DNA from: Glebionis coronaria
Lineage: Eukaryota; Streptophyta; Magnoliopsida; Asterales; Asteraceae
Assembly: GCA_025667525.1 (NCBI GenBank)
Contig: CM046882.1
Location: 19,294,488-19,358,487, forward strand
Length of the DNA: 64,000 nucleotides
Reading direction: 5' to 3'
How positions within the stretch are numbered: the stretch's first letter is position 1; each line of letters opens with the position of its first letter. Of this stretch, positions 31,737 through 47,173 are shown piece by piece. The translations under genes and the position numbers were made by a program. The notes beneath the pieces were generated by a model, which made no database searches, was not told the origin of the DNA, and worked only from the letters and a program-made list of their open reading frames with translations.

Positions 31737-34700
31737 GTTGGTAACAGAGCTGTGGTTTAAGAGATTTAGGTATCCACCGTTAGTTGGGTACTTAGACTTA
31801 AACCTAGGCTCTATGTGAATAGTAATATGTTGTCGTTTCCGCTTATGTGTTGATATTCAGTTATATTTTCCGATAGAAAGCAAGAAATATCATGCATGAC
31901 GTAATATTGCACTTGATTCCAGATGCACATCATGGCAGAAAGCATATTATTACATGTTTTAGCATGATATTTGGTTATGTATTTCGGGACATAATTCAAA
32001 CATGTGTATGATTATTAATTTTTAGTTCATGAATTGAGTATGATATGGTAACGATGAAGCTTCGATTATATGATGTAATTATTATGACGTCTGGCCAACG
32101 TAATAATAATGGCAATACATAACAAGGGTTATCGATATTTTGTCATCGTTAAGGATTGAAGTAGAATGGATTATTGAGGCATAGGATCGACTGTAGCGTA
32201 TGCATATCATGATGCGTAATTAATACCTTATATTCTTATATGTTTAAATTTCCAAGTTTTACTAATGAGTGAAAATGAGTCATGTAGGTCCAATGAGCCA
32301 ATTCATGTTTTTAGGGAAGGAAGTCCTCACCTGAACTCATAAGATATTTCAGAGTACGATAATGTTTATATATGTGAACTTATAGAAGTCAAGTTAGGAA
32401 GTATAACATGCTATGATGTTCCGTGAGCCTGGTGACCTATTATAAGACGAGTTTAAGAATTTCTCTTATTTGAAACTTACTTCCTAAATTAGAAATCAAG
32501 AAAACATGTCGGGACTTCCCAATCAGGATTCTGACTTTTCAACCGGTTCATGAATTTATTATGACTATTCCTGTCTGTTCAAGGTAAAAAGGGAACACCG
32601 TGAGTACTAAAATTTTCACGAACTCTTAAATGTTAGGCCTTACAAGAGATTCAAGTCATATTTCTTATTTTAGTTAAGGGAATTCACACGACATTGTGAT
32701 AGGTACCTTCCTTGTCCATGTGAACTTGCTCGTGTGTTATTTCTATATTGGTGTTATTAGATTATTAACATTAGAACGGATCGGTTAAAACTTTATACCC
32801 TTATCAGTCAGTTCAAGTCTCCTTTAGATGTAGGGATAATTATTAACAAAATAACTAAAGTAAATGCAATCTTTATGCTCATGGAGAAAGCGATGATTGA
32901 ATCAAGATGAATCGGCTAGCTGAGGACGAGATCCTCATTCCATGTTAGAATAAGTTAACCTAATGTAAAATTAGTAGGGGAGACATGTTTATTTATGGTG
33001 AACATACGAAAACTTCTCCCGATGATATGAACTTATGCGGGAATCAATAGGATTTGGCACAAGGTTTCCAAGCTTACCTAGCTCAAGTATTAATTCTTGG
33101 AAGATTGTTCAGTACTTTACTAGTATTTGTGGCGTTCATTAATTTCTTTCATGTGACCTCAGATTACTTTCCGCCATTCCATGTATTAGATGGGTGAATT
33201 TCCGTAGCGATCTTATCCTAGGAAGTATCTTGACAACAAAACTCCCTACATACTTGAACCTTCGGAAATAAAAGAACTAATTAGATAATAACATGAATAA
33301 TCATATATAAGCTTTATATGTTCGAATAATTAGTCATGTGCAACTCCAGTACTATCAGTAAAAAAAATGAAATGATACATGTGTATGTGTATCAATTAAG
33401 GAAGCTCAATCAAGCGTTTAACATGAGCAAGTATTTAAATTTGGAGTTGAGGATTTAGCCAATCAACAACAAAGTGCAAGTGTCTCATTTAAGATTCATA
33501 CAAGATCAGTCTAAAACTCGTCACGAGTCAAATCTTTTCTTAGTCTTGCGAAATACAGTGGTCGTGTCACTCAAGATTATTTTTCCACAAATGTACCAAT
33601 TCCTTACTAAACCTACACGAGAGAATGTTATGTTCGAGTGTAAGAAGATCAAAAGTAGTATTTCATACGCTAAATAAAAGATTAAGCCAGATTTTAGTCA
33701 TAGCACTGTCACAAAAAATCAGAGATATAATATTTTAGTGTCATGCGCCGTCAAATGGACTTAAATGTATCCAGGGTCATGTTATCATTTATAGATCTAG
33801 ACATCTGAAAAGCATGTAGAAGAGTAGTTCACTCAGGAGTTGGATCTTGTTGTAGGTTGTCGCTTTAATAATCGAGGGACATCACTCCTTACGGTATGAA
33901 GATTCAGGTTTACGTCGACGGTAAGAATCCTAAATAATTCTTTGATCGATCTAAATGATCATGATACAAGGACTTTATGCTAAAACCGTCAAGGAATCTG
34001 ATTGAAGAATCAGTTGAGGATAGGTTGAGCAGAAAAAAAAGCATGGTAATTTCTTTTTTTAGTTTTGAACTCTAGAGAACTTAATAATTTGTATCTTGAC
34101 TATAAAGCTACCTAGGTACAGTCGCAAATTATGCATATTGAGTAATAGTTGATTGCATAGCCAAGAGTGCAATCTTTTAATTATCCAAGTGGCATCGTTA
34201 GGAGACACCACGTAGAACTATATTTCCATGAAGCTATAGCTAGACAATTTCCACACGATCATGAATATATAGTAAATTAAGGTTAGCAAAATCATCATCA
34301 AACCTTTGGTATATATTTCAGGTGGGTTTTGATACTTGTATGCATTTTAGTACTATTGATCTTCATCAAACCAGTTACTGAATGGAAGGACGATTCACAC
34401 ATTACAAAACATGTTTAGAGAATGTTCCAAGGATTTGCAAACAATTAAGATATTATAGATTGAAGAAGTGGGAGATGCTCAGACCAAGTCTATTAATGTA
34501 ACCTTCAAAAGATGATAAGATATTCATAATAATTCTCATGTAGCCATGCTATATGCACCTAAGATCCTTAATGGAGATCGTGCTTAACGACTAATGTCAT
34601 GTATGGAGCAAGAAACCTACATTGCATTTGAGGAAAATGTATATTTCTCTAGTGTGGAAATATTATGAGACATAACATATTCATACAGGTCATGAGTTAC

Positions 34701-35258
34701 AGCATTTTCATATTTAAGTAGCATCTAAGGAAAAGATAATGAAATGAGATGAGGAAATATCAATAATAGGTATAGACTGATCGAGTAAAGAGACTCCTCG
34801 GATCAGAGTTATGAAACCTGGATTACGGATTACAAGAAAAAATGAAGTTTCAAGATATGATACCTTAGTGAATGATGTGTGAATCCAGGTAATAGTTAAT
34901 CCTTCTTTTTCCTTTTTATGTGAGTTACGAGATTTTTGTGAATAGACAAGTTAATTTAAGAATGCAGATGATTAGGAGATCAATGATCCACTTTAAAAAG
35001 AGGACAATTAGAGTTTAGATGGCCATGAGAAAGGAATAAGACATGAGTACAGGTACCTTTTATAAACTTGTTATGTATATAGAGGAGCTGAAATTTAGTT
35101 TGACCTTTATAAGAAGAATATTAATCTTATCATAGGCTACTGACGTAATACACACTCAAGAGGGGAGTATGTATACACGATTACACCTGATTTAGAGGAT
35201 TTCTTTAGTTTGGTAATCATAGTTCGTGAGGGCACGAACGGTCCAAGTGGGGGAGAGT
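31737..35258 (+). mobile_element. Array internal region 1 (non-coding)
   Basis: 3522 bp. The primer site TTGGTAACAGAGC is at 31738-31750 and the polypurine tract at 35245-35258. Frames are short (62-67 codons) and carry no gag, protease, RT or integrase motifs, so movement would need proteins from another element. Confidence 0.85.
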
Positions 35259-37693
35259 TGTAATATCCTAATTTTTACAGAAATTAATAATGGATACGTC
35301 AAGTATGAAAGTGGAATAAATAGAAAGTACCACTTTAACGGGGCCAATATATAATTAGTTGGGACTTGATATGAAATAAGATATAACTAATTTGGATAAG
35401 TATTGCAGGGCATTTTGACTACAAGGGTTTATAGTGTAGAGTTGTGAAAGTTGGTGGAAATTACCAAAATACCCATGGCGCTTATTTCTTTTAGTTATTA
35501 TGAAGTCGTTCCAGGGAGGTATATACTCCCACCTCCTTCCCACGTTCCAGAAAAGAATAGAAGAAAAGAGCAGGACAAACTTTCTTCAAAATGAAGAATT
35601 CTTTGATTTCTAGTAATAACTCCCTCAAAGATTTAATCAAAAAGCAAAAGGGTTTACCATGGCAGGAAGAATCAAGAACTCCAAAAGGTTATTAAGACTT
35701 TCCTGAATTTCCCCAAATTTCAATTAAGTAGTTAATTAATATTTAATCATTATGAGTTACGGGTAGTACGGGGTTATGATTATTAAGTGTTTTATACGAT
35801 ATATGTGAGGAATTCATGAAGTATGTGTTATAATGATTCGAATGATGTATGGTGGTCATGATGGAATTATGTTAATCATCATGCTAATATGTTTATGAGG
35901 TATTTTTATGAATTGTGAGTTGAACCAAACACCCTCTTAATAAAATTAGGCGCTATGTGATATTAGGGAATTTTCTGAATTTGTTGGTCATATTAGAACT
36001 ATCATATAAAATAGATCATAGCTCGGATTGAAGCATGATATGAGTTTTCGAAAACCACCAAGTGTGTACTTTAGTTATAGGTAAAAAGCATTGGCTAATT
36101 CAGAGGTAAAATGGGTCAAAAATGAGTTTTACTACAGATTGACAGATTCAAAAAAGTGCAGCGAACATACTTTTAAAAATTCATATAAAATCAACCGCAA
36201 CTCCGTTTGAATCATGCCATACCTTTTCGGAAAGCCAAAAGATTATACTTCCATGTAAAATTATCCTCATGATCTGATTCAGTAGTCAAGTCAGTCAGAA
36301 TGAGGCATTTGCAGGCTGCTGCAGAATCGCAAACAATGTTTTGTCAAGTGTTTTAATGATTTGGACCTGATATGACGTTTTTGAAAGTTCCGGGTGATTT
36401 TTCATATTATAACATATATTCTCAGCCTATGTGGGTATGATTTATGGTATGCAAGTATAAAGTGGTATGACTTGGTTAGCTTAGCTTGTTATGTTTGCTG
36501 TGACTTTTTATAGCTAGTTCATGAGTTCTTAGCCGTGTTCATATTCTTAATTACTAGTTTTCCATGTCATGTGTATGTGTTAGATATGTGTTAATATCTT
36601 TCACGTGCATCTATCATGATTTAGGTGGTGGAAGTATGATCATGGATCGTTAGCTTGCATTATATGGCCCAGGTGAGTAACGTAGTGTAAAAAAAACAAG
36701 TATTTGAATTATCTTCCATGAAATCATGATCATGCTATTTATATTTCCTATGTTAATGTTATGCAAGGTTCTAAGTTTATATACTCGTTTCTATTCCTTT
36801 ATGTTACAAGTGTGCATGTTGATTATTACCCAAGTTATCGATTATATATAAGTTATCTTACTCATAATGACATGAATGGTCGTATTATCTTGTCAAGAAT
36901 TCATGTTGACCAGTGAGATCTTGTAGTTAGTTCACGTTGACCCTAGTGTCCACACGCTCATGGAAAGTAGTTACGCTGACTCGAGTGGTCTTGAATAATG
37001 TCTAGTAATCATGAAGACCTGAATGGTTATAGTACGCATGAAAGTAATCACGTTGACCCGAATGGTCATAGTACCATGTCAAGGACTCATGTTGACTCGA
37101 ATGGTCAAATTGCCATGTCAAGGAGCCATGTTGACTCGAATGGTCATATTTCCATGTCAAGGACTCATGTTGACTCGAATGGTCATATTGCCATGTCACG
37201 GACTCATGTTGACTCGAGTGGTCATATTATCATGTTTTATGTTGGACATGTGGATCATATTTCATGTTATGTGCTTAATGGAGCTTATGTTCCATATATG
37301 GAATTCACGTCATCCTATATGGGGTACATGTCCTTAGCAAGCACTCACGATCATGCCACGACCTAAGTTCTAAGTTCAAGCGAAGTAACATTTTTTACAC
37401 GTTTATCGTTTCATGAGTTTAGTTTATACTTCGTTTATTCACTAAGCTTATTGCTTACCCGTTACTTCATTACATGTTTTATAGGTGATCATATTATGCT
37501 AAGGCTATGGGGGGGGGGGGGGGGGCAAGGACACGTGCGAGTTAGCTATCGGTGGTGCTCTAAAGTAATGAGCAATTCTCTAACCCATTCTCTTGATATG
37601 ACTAGTTACGCCCAAATTCATTTTGAGTTGTCACACCAAAAAAAAATAAAAAAAAATTACGAACTTTTTAAGCTGGTTTTTCGGGCGTTTCCA
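35259..37693 (+). mobile_element. Array LTR 2 (hybrid)
   Basis: 2435 bp. The first part matches LTR4 and the remainder matches LTR1. The change-over lies between the equivalents of 29772 and 29955. It shares with LTR3 a private C in TTTTATACGATAT where LTR1 and LTR4 have T. Its G run is 17. Confidence 0.9.
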
Positions 37694-40600
37694 GTTGGTA
37701 ACAGAGCTGTGGTTTAAGAGATTTAGGTATCCACCGTTAGTTGGGTACTTAGACTTAAACCTAGGCTCTATGTGAATAGTAATATGTTGTCGTTTCCGCT
37801 TATGTGTTGATATTCAGTTATATTTTCCGATAGAAAGCAAGAAATATCATGCATGACGTAATATTGCACTTGATTCCAGATGCACATCATGGCAGAAAGC
37901 ATATTATTACATGTTTTAGCATGATATTTGGTTATGTATTTCGGGACATAATTCAAACATGTGTATGATTATTAATTTTTAGTTCATGAATTGAGTATGA
38001 TATGGTAACGATGAAGCTTCGATTATATGATGTAATTATTATGACGTCTGGCCAACGTAATAATAATGGCAATACATAACAAGGGTTATCGATATTTTGT
38101 CATCGTTAAGGATTGAAGTAGAATGGATTATTGAGGCATAGGATCGACTGTAGCGTATGCATATCATGATGCGTAATTAATACCTTATATTCTTATATGT
38201 TTAAATTTCCAAGTTTTACTAATGAGTGAAAATGAGTCATGTAGGTCCAATGAGCCAATTCATGTTTTTAGGGAAGGAAGTCCTCACCTGAACTCATAAG
38301 ATATTTCAGAGTACGATAATGTTTATATATGTGAACTTATAGAAGTCAAGTTAGGAAGTATAACATGCTATGATGTTCCGTGAGCCTGGTGACCTATTAT
38401 AAGACGAGTTTAAGAATTTCTCTTATTTGAAACTTACTTCCTAAATTAGAAATCAAGAAAACATGTCGGGACTTCCCAATCAGGATTCTGACTTTTCAAC
38501 CGGTTCATGAATTTATTATGACTATTCCTGTCTGTTCAAGGTAAAAAGGGAACACCGTGAGTACTAAAATTTTCACGAACTCTTAAATGTTAGGCCTTAC
38601 AAGAGATTCAAGTCATATTTCTTATTTTAGTTAAGGGAATTCACACGACATTGTGATAGGTACCTTCCTTGTCCATGTGAACTTGCTCGTGTGTTATTTC
38701 TATATTGGTGTTATTAGATTATTAACATTAGAACGGATCGGTTAAAACTTTATACCCTTATCAGTCAGTTCAAGTCTCCTTTAGATGTAGGGATAATTAT
38801 TAACAAAATAACTAAAGTAAATGCAATCTTTATGCTCATGGAGAAAGCGATGATTGAATCAAGATGAATCGGCTAGCTGAGGACGAGATCCTCATTCCAT
38901 GTTAGAATAAGTTAACCTAATGTAAAATTAGTAGGGGAGACATGTTTATTTATGGTGAACATACGAAAACTTCTCCCGATGATATGAACTTATGCGGGAA
39001 TCAATAGGATTTGGCACAAGGTTTCCAAGCTTACCTAGCTCAAGTATTAATTCTTGGAAGATTGTTCAGTACTTTACTAGTATTTGTGGCGTTCATTAAT
39101 TTCTTTCATGTGACCTCAGATTACTTTCCGCCATTCCATGTATTAGATGGGTGAATTTCCGTAGCGATCTTATCCTAGGAAGTATCTTGACAACAAAACT
39201 CCCTACATACTTGAACCTTCGGAAATAAAAGAACTAATTAGATAATAACATGAATAATCATATATAAGCTTTATATGTTCGAATAATTAGTCATGTGCAA
39301 CTCCAGTACTATCAGTAAAAAAAATGAAATGATACATGTGTATGTGTATCAATTAAGGAAGCTCAATCAAGCGTTTAACATGAGCAAGTATTTAAATTTG
39401 GAGTTGAGGATTTAGCCAATCAACAACAAAGTGCAAGTGTCTCATTTAAGATTCATACAAGATCAGTCTAAAACTCGTCACGAGTCAAATCTTTTCTTAG
39501 TCTTGCGAAATACAGTGGTCGTGTCACTCAAGATTATTTTTCCACAAATGTACCAATTCCTTACTAAACCTACACGAGAGAATGTTATGTTCGAGTGTAA
39601 GAAGATCAAAAGTAGTATTTCATACGCTAAATAAAAGATTAAGCCAGATTTTAGTCATAGCACTGTCACAAAAAATCAGAGATATAATATTTTAGTGTCA
39701 TGCGCCGTCAAATGGACTTAAATGTATCCAGGGTCATGTTATCATTTATAGATCTAGACATCTGAAAAGCATGTAGAAGAGTAGTTCACTCAGGAGTTGG
39801 ATCTTGTTGTAGGTTGTCGCTTTAATAATCGAGGGACATCACTCCTTACGGTATGAAGATTCAGGTTTACGTCGACGGTAAGAATCCTAAATAATTCTTT
39901 GATCGATCTAAATGATCATGATACAAGGACTTTATGCTAAAACCGTCAAGGAATCTGATTGAAGAATCAGTTGAGGATAGGTTGAGCAGAAAAAAAAGCA
40001 TGGTAATTTCTTTTTTTAGTTTTGAACTCTAGAGAACTTAATAATTTGTATCTTGACTATAAAGCTACCTAGGTACAGTCGCAAATTATGCATATTGAGT
40101 AATAGTTGATTGCATAGCCAAGAGTGCAATCTTTTAATTATCCAAGTGGCATCGTTAGGAGACACCACGTAGAACTATATTTCCATGAAGCTATAGCTAG
40201 ACAATTTCCACACGATCATGAATATATAGTAAATTAAGGTTAGCAAAATCATCATCAAACCTTTGGTATATATTTCAGGTGGGTTTTGATACTTGTATGC
40301 ATTTTAGTACTATTGATCTTCATCAAACCAGTTACTGAATGGAAGGACGATTCACACATTACAAAACATGTTTAGAGAATGTTCCAAGGATTTGCAAACA
40401 ATTAAGATATTATAGATTGAAGAAGTGGGAGATGCTCAGACCAAGTCTATTAATGTAACCTTCAAAAGATGATAAGATATTCATAATAATTCTCATGTAG
40501 CCATGCTATATGCACCTAAGATCCTTAATGGAGATCGTGCTTAACGACTAATGTCATGTATGGAGCAAGAAACCTACATTGCATTTGAGGAAAATGTATA

Positions 40601-41215
40601 TTTCTCTAGTGTGGAAATATTATGAGACATAACATATTCATACAGGTCATGAGTTACAGCATTTTCATATTTAAGTAGCATCTAAGGAAAAGATAATGAA
40701 ATGAGATGAGGAAATATCAATAATAGGTATAGACTGATCGAGTAAAGAGACTCCTCGGATCAGAGTTATGAAACCTGGATTACGGATTACAAGAAAAAAT
40801 GAAGTTTCAAGATATGATACCTTAGTGAATGATGTGTGAATCCAGGTAATAGTTAATCCTTCTTTTTCCTTTTTATGTGAGTTACGAGATTTTTGTGAAT
40901 AGACAAGTTAATTTAAGAATGCAGATGATTAGGAGATCAATGATCCACTTTAAAAAGAGGACAATTAGAGTTTAGATGGCCATGAGAAAGGAATAAGACA
41001 TGAGTACAGGTACCTTTTATAAACTTGTTATGTATATAGAGGAGCTGAAATTTAGTTTGACCTTTATAAGAAGAATATTAATCTTATCATAGGCTACTGA
41101 CGTAATACACACTCAAGAGGGGAGTATGTATACACGATTACACCTGATTTAGAGGATTTCTTTAGTTTGGTAATCATAGTTCGTGAGGGCACGAACGGTC
41201 CAAGTGGGGGAGAGT
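37694..41215 (+). mobile_element. Array internal region 2 (non-coding)
   Basis: 3522 bp, almost indistinguishable by eye from internal region 1, with the same primer site and polypurine tract. Confidence 0.85.
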
Positions 41216-43651
41216 TGTAATATCCTAATTTTTACAGAAATTAATAATGGATACGTCAAGTATGAAAGTGGAATAAATAGAAAGTACCACTTTAACGGGG
41301 CCAATATATAATTAGTTGGGACTTGATATGAAATAAGATATAACTAATTTGGATAAGTATTGCAGGGCATTTTGACTACAAGGGTTTATAGTGTAGAGTT
41401 GTGAAAGTTGGTGGAAATTACCAAAATACCCATGGCGCTTATTTCTTTTAGTTATTATGAAGTCGTTCCAGGGAGGTATATACTCCCACCTCCTTCCCAC
41501 GTTCCAGAAAAGAATAGAAGAAAAGAGCAGGACAAACTTTCTTCAAAATGAAGAATTCTTTGATTTCTAGTAATAACTCCCTCAAAGATTTAATCAAAAA
41601 GCAAAAGGGTTTACCATGGCAGGAAGAATCAAGAACTCCAAAAGGTTATTAAGACTTTCCTGAATTTCCCCAAATTTCAATTAAGTAGTTAATTAATATT
41701 TAATCATTATGAGTTACGGGTAGTACGGGGTTATGATTATTAAGTGTTTTATACGATATATGTGAGGAATTCATGAAGTATGTGTTATAATGATTCGAAT
41801 GATGTATGGTGGTCATGATGGAATTATGTTAATCATCATGCTAATATGTTTATGAGGTATTTTTATGAATTGTGAGTTGAACCAAACACCCTCTTAATAA
41901 AATTAGGCGCTATGTGATATTAGGGAATTTTCTGAATTTGTTGGTCATATTAGAACTATCATATAAAATAGATCATAGCTCGGATTGAAGCATGATATGA
42001 GTTTTCGAAAACCACCAAGTGTGTACTTTAGTTATAGGTAAAAAGCATTGGCTAATTCAGAGGTAAAATGGGTCAAAAATGAGTTTTACTACAGATTGAC
42101 AGATTCAAAAAAGTGCAGCGAACATACTTTTAAAAATTCATATAAAATCAACCGCAACTCCGTTTGAATCATGCCATACCTTTTCGGAAAGCCAAAAGAT
42201 TATACTTCCATGTAAAATTATCCTCATGATCTGATTCAGTAGTCAAGTCAGTCAGAATGAGGCATTTGCAGGCTGCTGCAGAATCGCAAACAATGTTTTG
42301 TCAAGTGTTTTAATGATTTGGACCTGATATGACGTTTTTGAAAGTTCCGGGTGATTTTTCATATTATAACATATATTCTCAGCCTATGTGGGTATGATTT
42401 ATGGTATGCAAGTATAAAGTGGTATGACTTGGTTAGCTTAGCTTGTTATGTTTGCTGTGACTTTTTATAGCTAGTTCATGAGTTCTTAGCCGTGTTCATA
42501 TTCTTAATTACTAGTTTTCCATGTCATGTGTATGTGTTAGATATGTGTTAATATCTTTCACGTGCATCTATCATGATTTAGGTGGTGGAAGTATGATCAT
42601 GGATCGTTAGCTTGCATTATATGGCCCAGGTGAGTAACGTAGTGTAAAAAAAACAAGTATTTGAATTATCTTCCATGAAATCATGATCATGCTATTTATA
42701 TTTCCTATGTTAATGTTATGCAAGGTTCTAAGTTTATATACTCGTTTCTATTCCTTTATGTTACAAGTGTGCATGTTGATTATTACCCAAGTTATCGATT
42801 ATATATAAGTTATCTTACTCATAATGACATGAATGGTCGTATTATCTTGTCAAGAATTCATGTTGACCAGTGAGATCTTGTAGTTAGTTCACGTTGACCC
42901 TAGTGTCCACACGCTCATGGAAAGTAGTTACGCTGACTCGAGTGGTCTTGAATAATGTCTAGTAATCATGAAGACCTGAATGGTTATAGTACGCATGAAA
43001 GTAATCACGTTGACCCGAATGGTCATAGTACCATGTCAAGGACTCATGTTGACTCGAATGGTCAAATTGCCATGTCAAGGAGCCATGTTGACTCGAATGG
43101 TCATATTTCCATGTCAAGGACTCATGTTGACTCGAATGGTCATATTGCCATGTCACGGACTCATGTTGACTCGAGTGGTCATATTATCATGTTTTATGTT
43201 GGACATGTGGATCATATTTCATGTTATGTGCTTAATGGAGCTTATGTTCCATATATGGAATTCACGTCATCCTATATGGGGTACATGTCCTTAGCAAGCA
43301 CTCACGATCATGCCACGACCTAAGTTCTAAGTTCAAGCGAAGTAACATTTTTTACACGTTTATCGTTTCATGAGTTTAGTTTATACTTCGTTTATTCACT
43401 AAGCTTATTGCTTACCCGTTACTTCATTACATGTTTTATAGGTGATCATATTATGCTAAGGCTATGGGGGGGGGGGGGGGGGGCAAGGACACGTGCGAGT
43501 TAGCTATCGGTGGTGCTCTAAAGTAATGAGCAATTCTCTAACCCATTCTCTTGATATGACTAGTTACGCCCAAATTCATTTTGAGTTGTCACACCAAAAA
43601 AAAATAAAAAAAAATTACGAACTTTTTAAGCTGGTTTTTCGGGCGTTTCCA
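41216..43651 (+). mobile_element. Array LTR 3 (hybrid)
   Basis: 2436 bp, the same hybrid structure as LTR2 and nearly identical to it, with a G run of 18. Confidence 0.9.
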
Positions 43652-46600
43652 GTTGGTAACAGAGCTGTGGTTTAAGAGATTTAGGTATCCACCGTTAGTT
43701 GGGTACTTAGACTTAAACCTAGGCTCTATGTGAATAGTAATATGTTGTCGTTTCCGCTTATGTGTTGATATTCAGTTATATTTTCCGATAGAAAGCAAGA
43801 AATATCATGCATGACGTAATATTGCACTTGATTCCAGATGCACATCATGGCAGAAAGCATATTATTACATGTTTTAGCATGATATTTGGTTATGTATTTC
43901 GGGACATAATTCAAACATGTGTATGATTATTAATTTTTAGTTCATGAATTGAGTATGATATGGTAACGATGAAGCTTCGATTATATGATGTAATTATTAT
44001 GACGTCTGGCCAACGTAATAATAATGGCAATACATAACAAGGGTTATCGATATTTTGTCATCGTTAAGGATTGAAGTAGAATGGATTATTGAGGCATAGG
44101 ATCGACTGTAGCGTATGCATATCATGATGCGTAATTAATACCTTATATTCTTATATGTTTAAATTTCCAAGTTTTACTAATGAGTGAAAATGAGTCATGT
44201 AGGTCCAATGAGCCAATTCATGTTTTTAGGGAAGGAAGTCCTCACCTGAACTCATAAGATATTTCAGAGTACGATAATGTTTATATATGTGAACTTATAG
44301 AAGTCAAGTTAGGAAGTATAACATGCTATGATGTTCCGTGAGCCTGGTGACCTATTATAAGACGAGTTTAAGAATTTCTCTTATTTGAAACTTACTTCCT
44401 AAATTAGAAATCAAGAAAACATGTCGGGACTTCCCAATCAGGATTCTGACTTTTCAACCGGTTCATGAATTTATTATGACTATTCCTGTCTGTTCAAGGT
44501 AAAAAGGGAACACCGTGAGTACTAAAATTTTCACGAACTCTTAAATGTTAGGCCTTACAAGAGATTCAAGTCATATTTCTTATTTTAGTTAAGGGAATTC
44601 ACACGACATTGTGATAGGTACCTTCCTTGTCCATGTGAACTTGCTCGTGTGTTATTTCTATATTGGTGTTATTAGATTATTAACATTAGAACGGATCGGT
44701 TAAAACTTTATACCCTTATCAGTCAGTTCAAGTCTCCTTTAGATGTAGGGATAATTATTAACAAAATAACTAAAGTAAATGCAATCTTTATGCTCATGGA
44801 GAAAGCGATGATTGAATCAAGATGAATCGGCTAGCTGAGGACGAGATCCTCATTCCATGTTAGAATAAGTTAACCTAATGTAAAATTAGTAGGGGAGACA
44901 TGTTTATTTATGGTGAACATACGAAAACTTCTCCCGATGATATGAACTTATGCGGGAATCAATAGGATTTGGCACAAGGTTTCCAAGCTTACCTAGCTCA
45001 AGTATTAATTCTTGGAAGATTGTTCAGTACTTTACTAGTATTTGTGGCGTTCATTAATTTCTTTCATGTGACCTCAGATTACTTTCCGCCATTCCATGTA
45101 TTAGATGGGTGAATTTCCGTAGCGATCTTATCCTAGGAAGTATCTTGACAACAAAACTCCCTACATACTTGAACCTTCGGAAATAAAAGAACTAATTAGA
45201 TAATAACATGAATAATCATATATAAGCTTTATATGTTCGAATAATTAGTCATGTGCAACTCCAGTACTATCAGTAAAAAAAATGAAATGATACATGTGTA
45301 TGTGTATCAATTAAGGAAGCTCAATCAAGCGTTTAACATGAGCAAGTATTTAAATTTGGAGTTGAGGATTTAGCCAATCAACAACAAAGTGCAAGTGTCT
45401 CATTTAAGATTCATACAAGATCAGTCTAAAACTCGTCACGAGTCAAATCTTTTCTTAGTCTTGCGAAATACAGTGGTCGTGTCACTCAAGATTATTTTTC
45501 CACAAATGTACCAATTCCTTACTAAACCTACACGAGAGAATGTTATGTTCGAGTGTAAGAAGATCAAAAGTAGTATTTCATACGCTAAATAAAAGATTAA
45601 GCCAGATTTTAGTCATAGCACTGTCACAAAAAATCAGAGATACAATATTTTAGTGTCATGCGCCGTCAAATGGACTTAAATGTATCCAGGGTCATGTTAT
45701 CATTTATAGATCTAGACATCTGAAAAGCATGTAGAAGAGTAGTTCACTCAGGAGTTGGATCTTGTTGTAGGTTGTCGCTTTAATAATCGAGGGACATCAC
45801 TCCTTACGGTATGAAGATTCAGGTTTACGTCGACGGTAAGAATCCTAAATAATTCTTTGATCGATCTAAATGATCATGATACAAGGACTTTATGCTAAAA
45901 CCGTCAAGGAATCTGATTGAAGAATCAGTTGAGGATAGGTTGAGCAGAAAAAAAAGCATGGTAATTTCTTTTTTTAGTTTTGAACTCCAGAGAACTTAAT
46001 AATTTGTATCTTGACTATAAAGCTACCTAGGTACAGTCGCAAATTATGCATATTGAGTAATAGTTGATTGCATAGCCAAGAGTGCAATCTTTTAATTATC
46101 CAAGTGGCATCGTTAGGAGACACCACGTAGAACTATATTTCCATGAAGCTATAGCTAGACAATTTCCACACGATCATGAATATATAGTAAATTAAGGTTA
46201 GCAAAATCATCATCAAACCTTTGGTATATATTTCAGGTGGGTTTTGATACTTGTATGCATTTTAGTACTATTGATCTTCATCAAACCAGTTACTGAATGG
46301 AAGGACGATTCACACATTACAAAACATGTTTAGAGAATGTTCCAAGGATTTGCAAACAATTAAGATATTATAGATTGAAGAAGTGGGAGATGCTCAGACC
46401 AAGTCTATTAATGTAACCTTCAAAAGATGATAAGATATTCATAATAATTCTCATGTAGCCATGCGCTATGCACCTAAGATCCTTAATGGAGATCGTGCTT
46501 AACGACTAATGTCATGTATGGAGCAAGAAACCTACATTGCATTTGAGGAAAATGTATATTTCTCTAGTGTGGAAATATTATGAGACATAACATATTCATA

Positions 46601-47173
46601 CAGGTCATGAGTTACAGCATTTTCATATTTAAGTAGCATCTAAGGAAAAGATAATGAAATGAGATGAGGAAATATCAATAATAGGTATAGACTGATCGAG
46701 TAAAGAGACTCCTCAGATCAGAGTTATGAAACCTGGATTACGGATTACAAGAAAAAATGAAGTTTCAAGATATGATACCTTAGTGAATGATGTGTGAATC
46801 CAGGTAATAGTTAATCCTTCTTTTTCCTTTTTATGTGAGTTACGAGATTTTTGTGAATAGACAAGTTAATTTAAGAATGCAGATGATTAGGAGATCAATG
46901 ATCCACTTTAAAAAGAGGACAATTAGAGTTTAGATGGCCATGAGAAAGGAATAAGACATGAGTACAGGTACCTTTTATAAACTTGTTATGTATATAGAGG
47001 AGCTGAAATTTAGTTTGACCTTTATAAGAAGAATATTAATCTTATCATAGGCTACTGACGTAATACACACTCAAGAGGGGAGTATGTATACACGATTACA
47101 CCTGATTTAGAGGATTTCTTTAGTTTAGTAATCATAGTTCGTGAGGGCACGAACGGTCCAAGTGGGGGAGAGT
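43652..47173 (+). mobile_element. Array internal region 3 (non-coding)
   Basis: 3522 bp. A few substitutions distinguish it from regions 1 and 2 (for example AGATACAATATT for AGATATAATATT, GAACTCCAGAG for GAACTCTAGAG, and TTTAGTTTAGTAATC for TTTAGTTTGGTAATC). No coding capacity. Confidence 0.85.

Noticed and set aside
31811..31999. 62-codon minus-strand frame in each internal region (also 37768, 43726)
   Set aside because: Copies are identical because the array is young, so openness is not evidence of coding; no motif seen.
33474..33677. 67-codon frame in each internal region (also 39431, 45389)
   Set aside because: No similarity to gag or other retroelement proteins; its conservation only reflects the recent duplication of the whole interior.
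35355..35543. 62-codon minus-strand frame repeated in each LTR (also 29398, 41312, 47270)
   Set aside because: It lies inside an LTR on the strand opposite to transcription, has no motif, and changes non-conservatively in LTR1.
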